Part shown: piece by piece, positions 63,940 to 64,000 of the stretch
How positions within the stretch are numbered: position 1 is the first letter of the stretch
Layout: each line of letters starts with the position of its first letter
Source of the DNA: Corynebacterium timonense
GTDB lineage: Bacteria; Actinomycetota; Actinomycetes; Mycobacteriales; Mycobacteriaceae
Assembly (NCBI RefSeq): GCF_900105305.1
Contig: NZ_LT629765.1
Location: 682,001 to 746,000, forward strand
Length of the DNA: 64,000 bases
Reading direction: 5' to 3'
Translations under genes and position numbers: made by a program
Notes under the pieces: generated by a model
Told to the model about the DNA's origin: nothing
The model's database searches: none
What the model saw: only the letters and a program-made list of their open reading frames with translations

Positions 63940-64000
63940 CGACGACGAGCTCGATGCCGTGGTTCTCGAACTCAGCAAGCAAGGAGGCGGGGGCCGCGTC
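63926..64000 (-). CDS. C-terminal 24 residues of a minus-strand protein (partial)
   Basis: Reading the minus strand from the window edge gives an open frame ending at TAG 63926-63928. The visible residues (DAAPASLLAEFENHGIELVV, then VSGE) look like the C-terminal helix-strand of an alpha/beta protein, such as a DeoR-type regulator, but are too few for a family call. The end overlaps the permease gene by 14 bp. The start lies outside the window. Confidence 0.55.
   Translation of the reverse strand, partial: DAAPASLLAEFENHGIELVVVSGE

Overview
The window is a stretch of chromosome from a high-GC Corynebacterium. Evidence for the genus: (i) the gene order proS / DUF4439 lipoprotein / rimP-nusA-ylxR-infB-rbfA, dapB-thyX-dapA-rnj-ftsK, pgsA2-cinA-clgR-pspA, bioYMN, recA-recX, gluABCD and miaB-DUF349-miaA-dapF-hflX follows the mycobacterial/corynebacterial core arrangement; (ii) the bioYMN, gluABCD and siaEFGI-nan-nag modules have the architecture known from Corynebacterium glutamicum; (iii) base composition and codon use are uniformly GC-rich. 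No insertion sequence, prophage, CRISPR array, rRNA or tRNA gene was recognised. Both ends cut genes: the 3' part of proS at the left, and the last 24 codons of a minus-strand gene at the right.

Layout. 1-9.2 kb: translation and RNA genes (proS end, rimP, nusA, ylxR, infB, rbfA, nrnA-like phosphoesterase) and a MATE exporter. 9.2-14 kb: a metallophosphoesterase, phosphopantetheinyl transferase, truB, ribF, nucleoside hydrolase, rpsO. 14-23 kb: a divergent Nramp-family protein, pnp, an AMIN-like lipoprotein, dapB-thyX-dapA and RNase J. 23-31 kb: ftsK, a TerC protein behind a yybP-ykoY-type (manganese) riboswitch, pgsA2, cinA, clgR and pspA. 31-36 kb: biotin ECF transporter bioYMN with a BioQ-like operator, recA, recX, a lysoplasmalogenase-family protein. 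36-40 kb: glutamate ABC transporter gluABCD. 40-51 kb: miaB, membrane protein, Tat-type phosphoesterase, GNAT and DUF349 proteins, miaA, dapF, hflX and two uncharacterised genes. 51-62.6 kb: a complete sialic acid/amino sugar catabolic region: nagA-nagB, nanK-nanE, nanR, siaEFGI, nanA. 62.6-64 kb: a uracil/xanthine-type permease.

How genes work together. The sia/nan/nag block gives a closed route: SiaEFGI imports sialic acid, NanA cleaves it to ManNAc plus pyruvate, NanK and NanE make GlcNAc-6-P, NagA and NagB yield fructose-6-P. A 14-bp element (GAYGTATGACKTCA) occurs in both divergent intergenic regions of this block and is the best candidate for the NanR operator. dapA, dapB and dapF belong to the lysine/diaminopimelate pathway. 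truB, miaA and miaB modify tRNA; pnp and rnj degrade and process RNA.

The strongest cross-window signal is regulatory. Eleven genes on both strands have a TANNNT hexamer followed by exactly seven bases and then the start codon, with no ribosome-binding site, and several more have 6-9 bases. This is the signature of leaderless mRNAs. I did not find a clearly novel defence or biosynthetic system; the window is mostly conserved core plus one catabolic island, and the points worth following are mostly regulatory elements and atypical family members.
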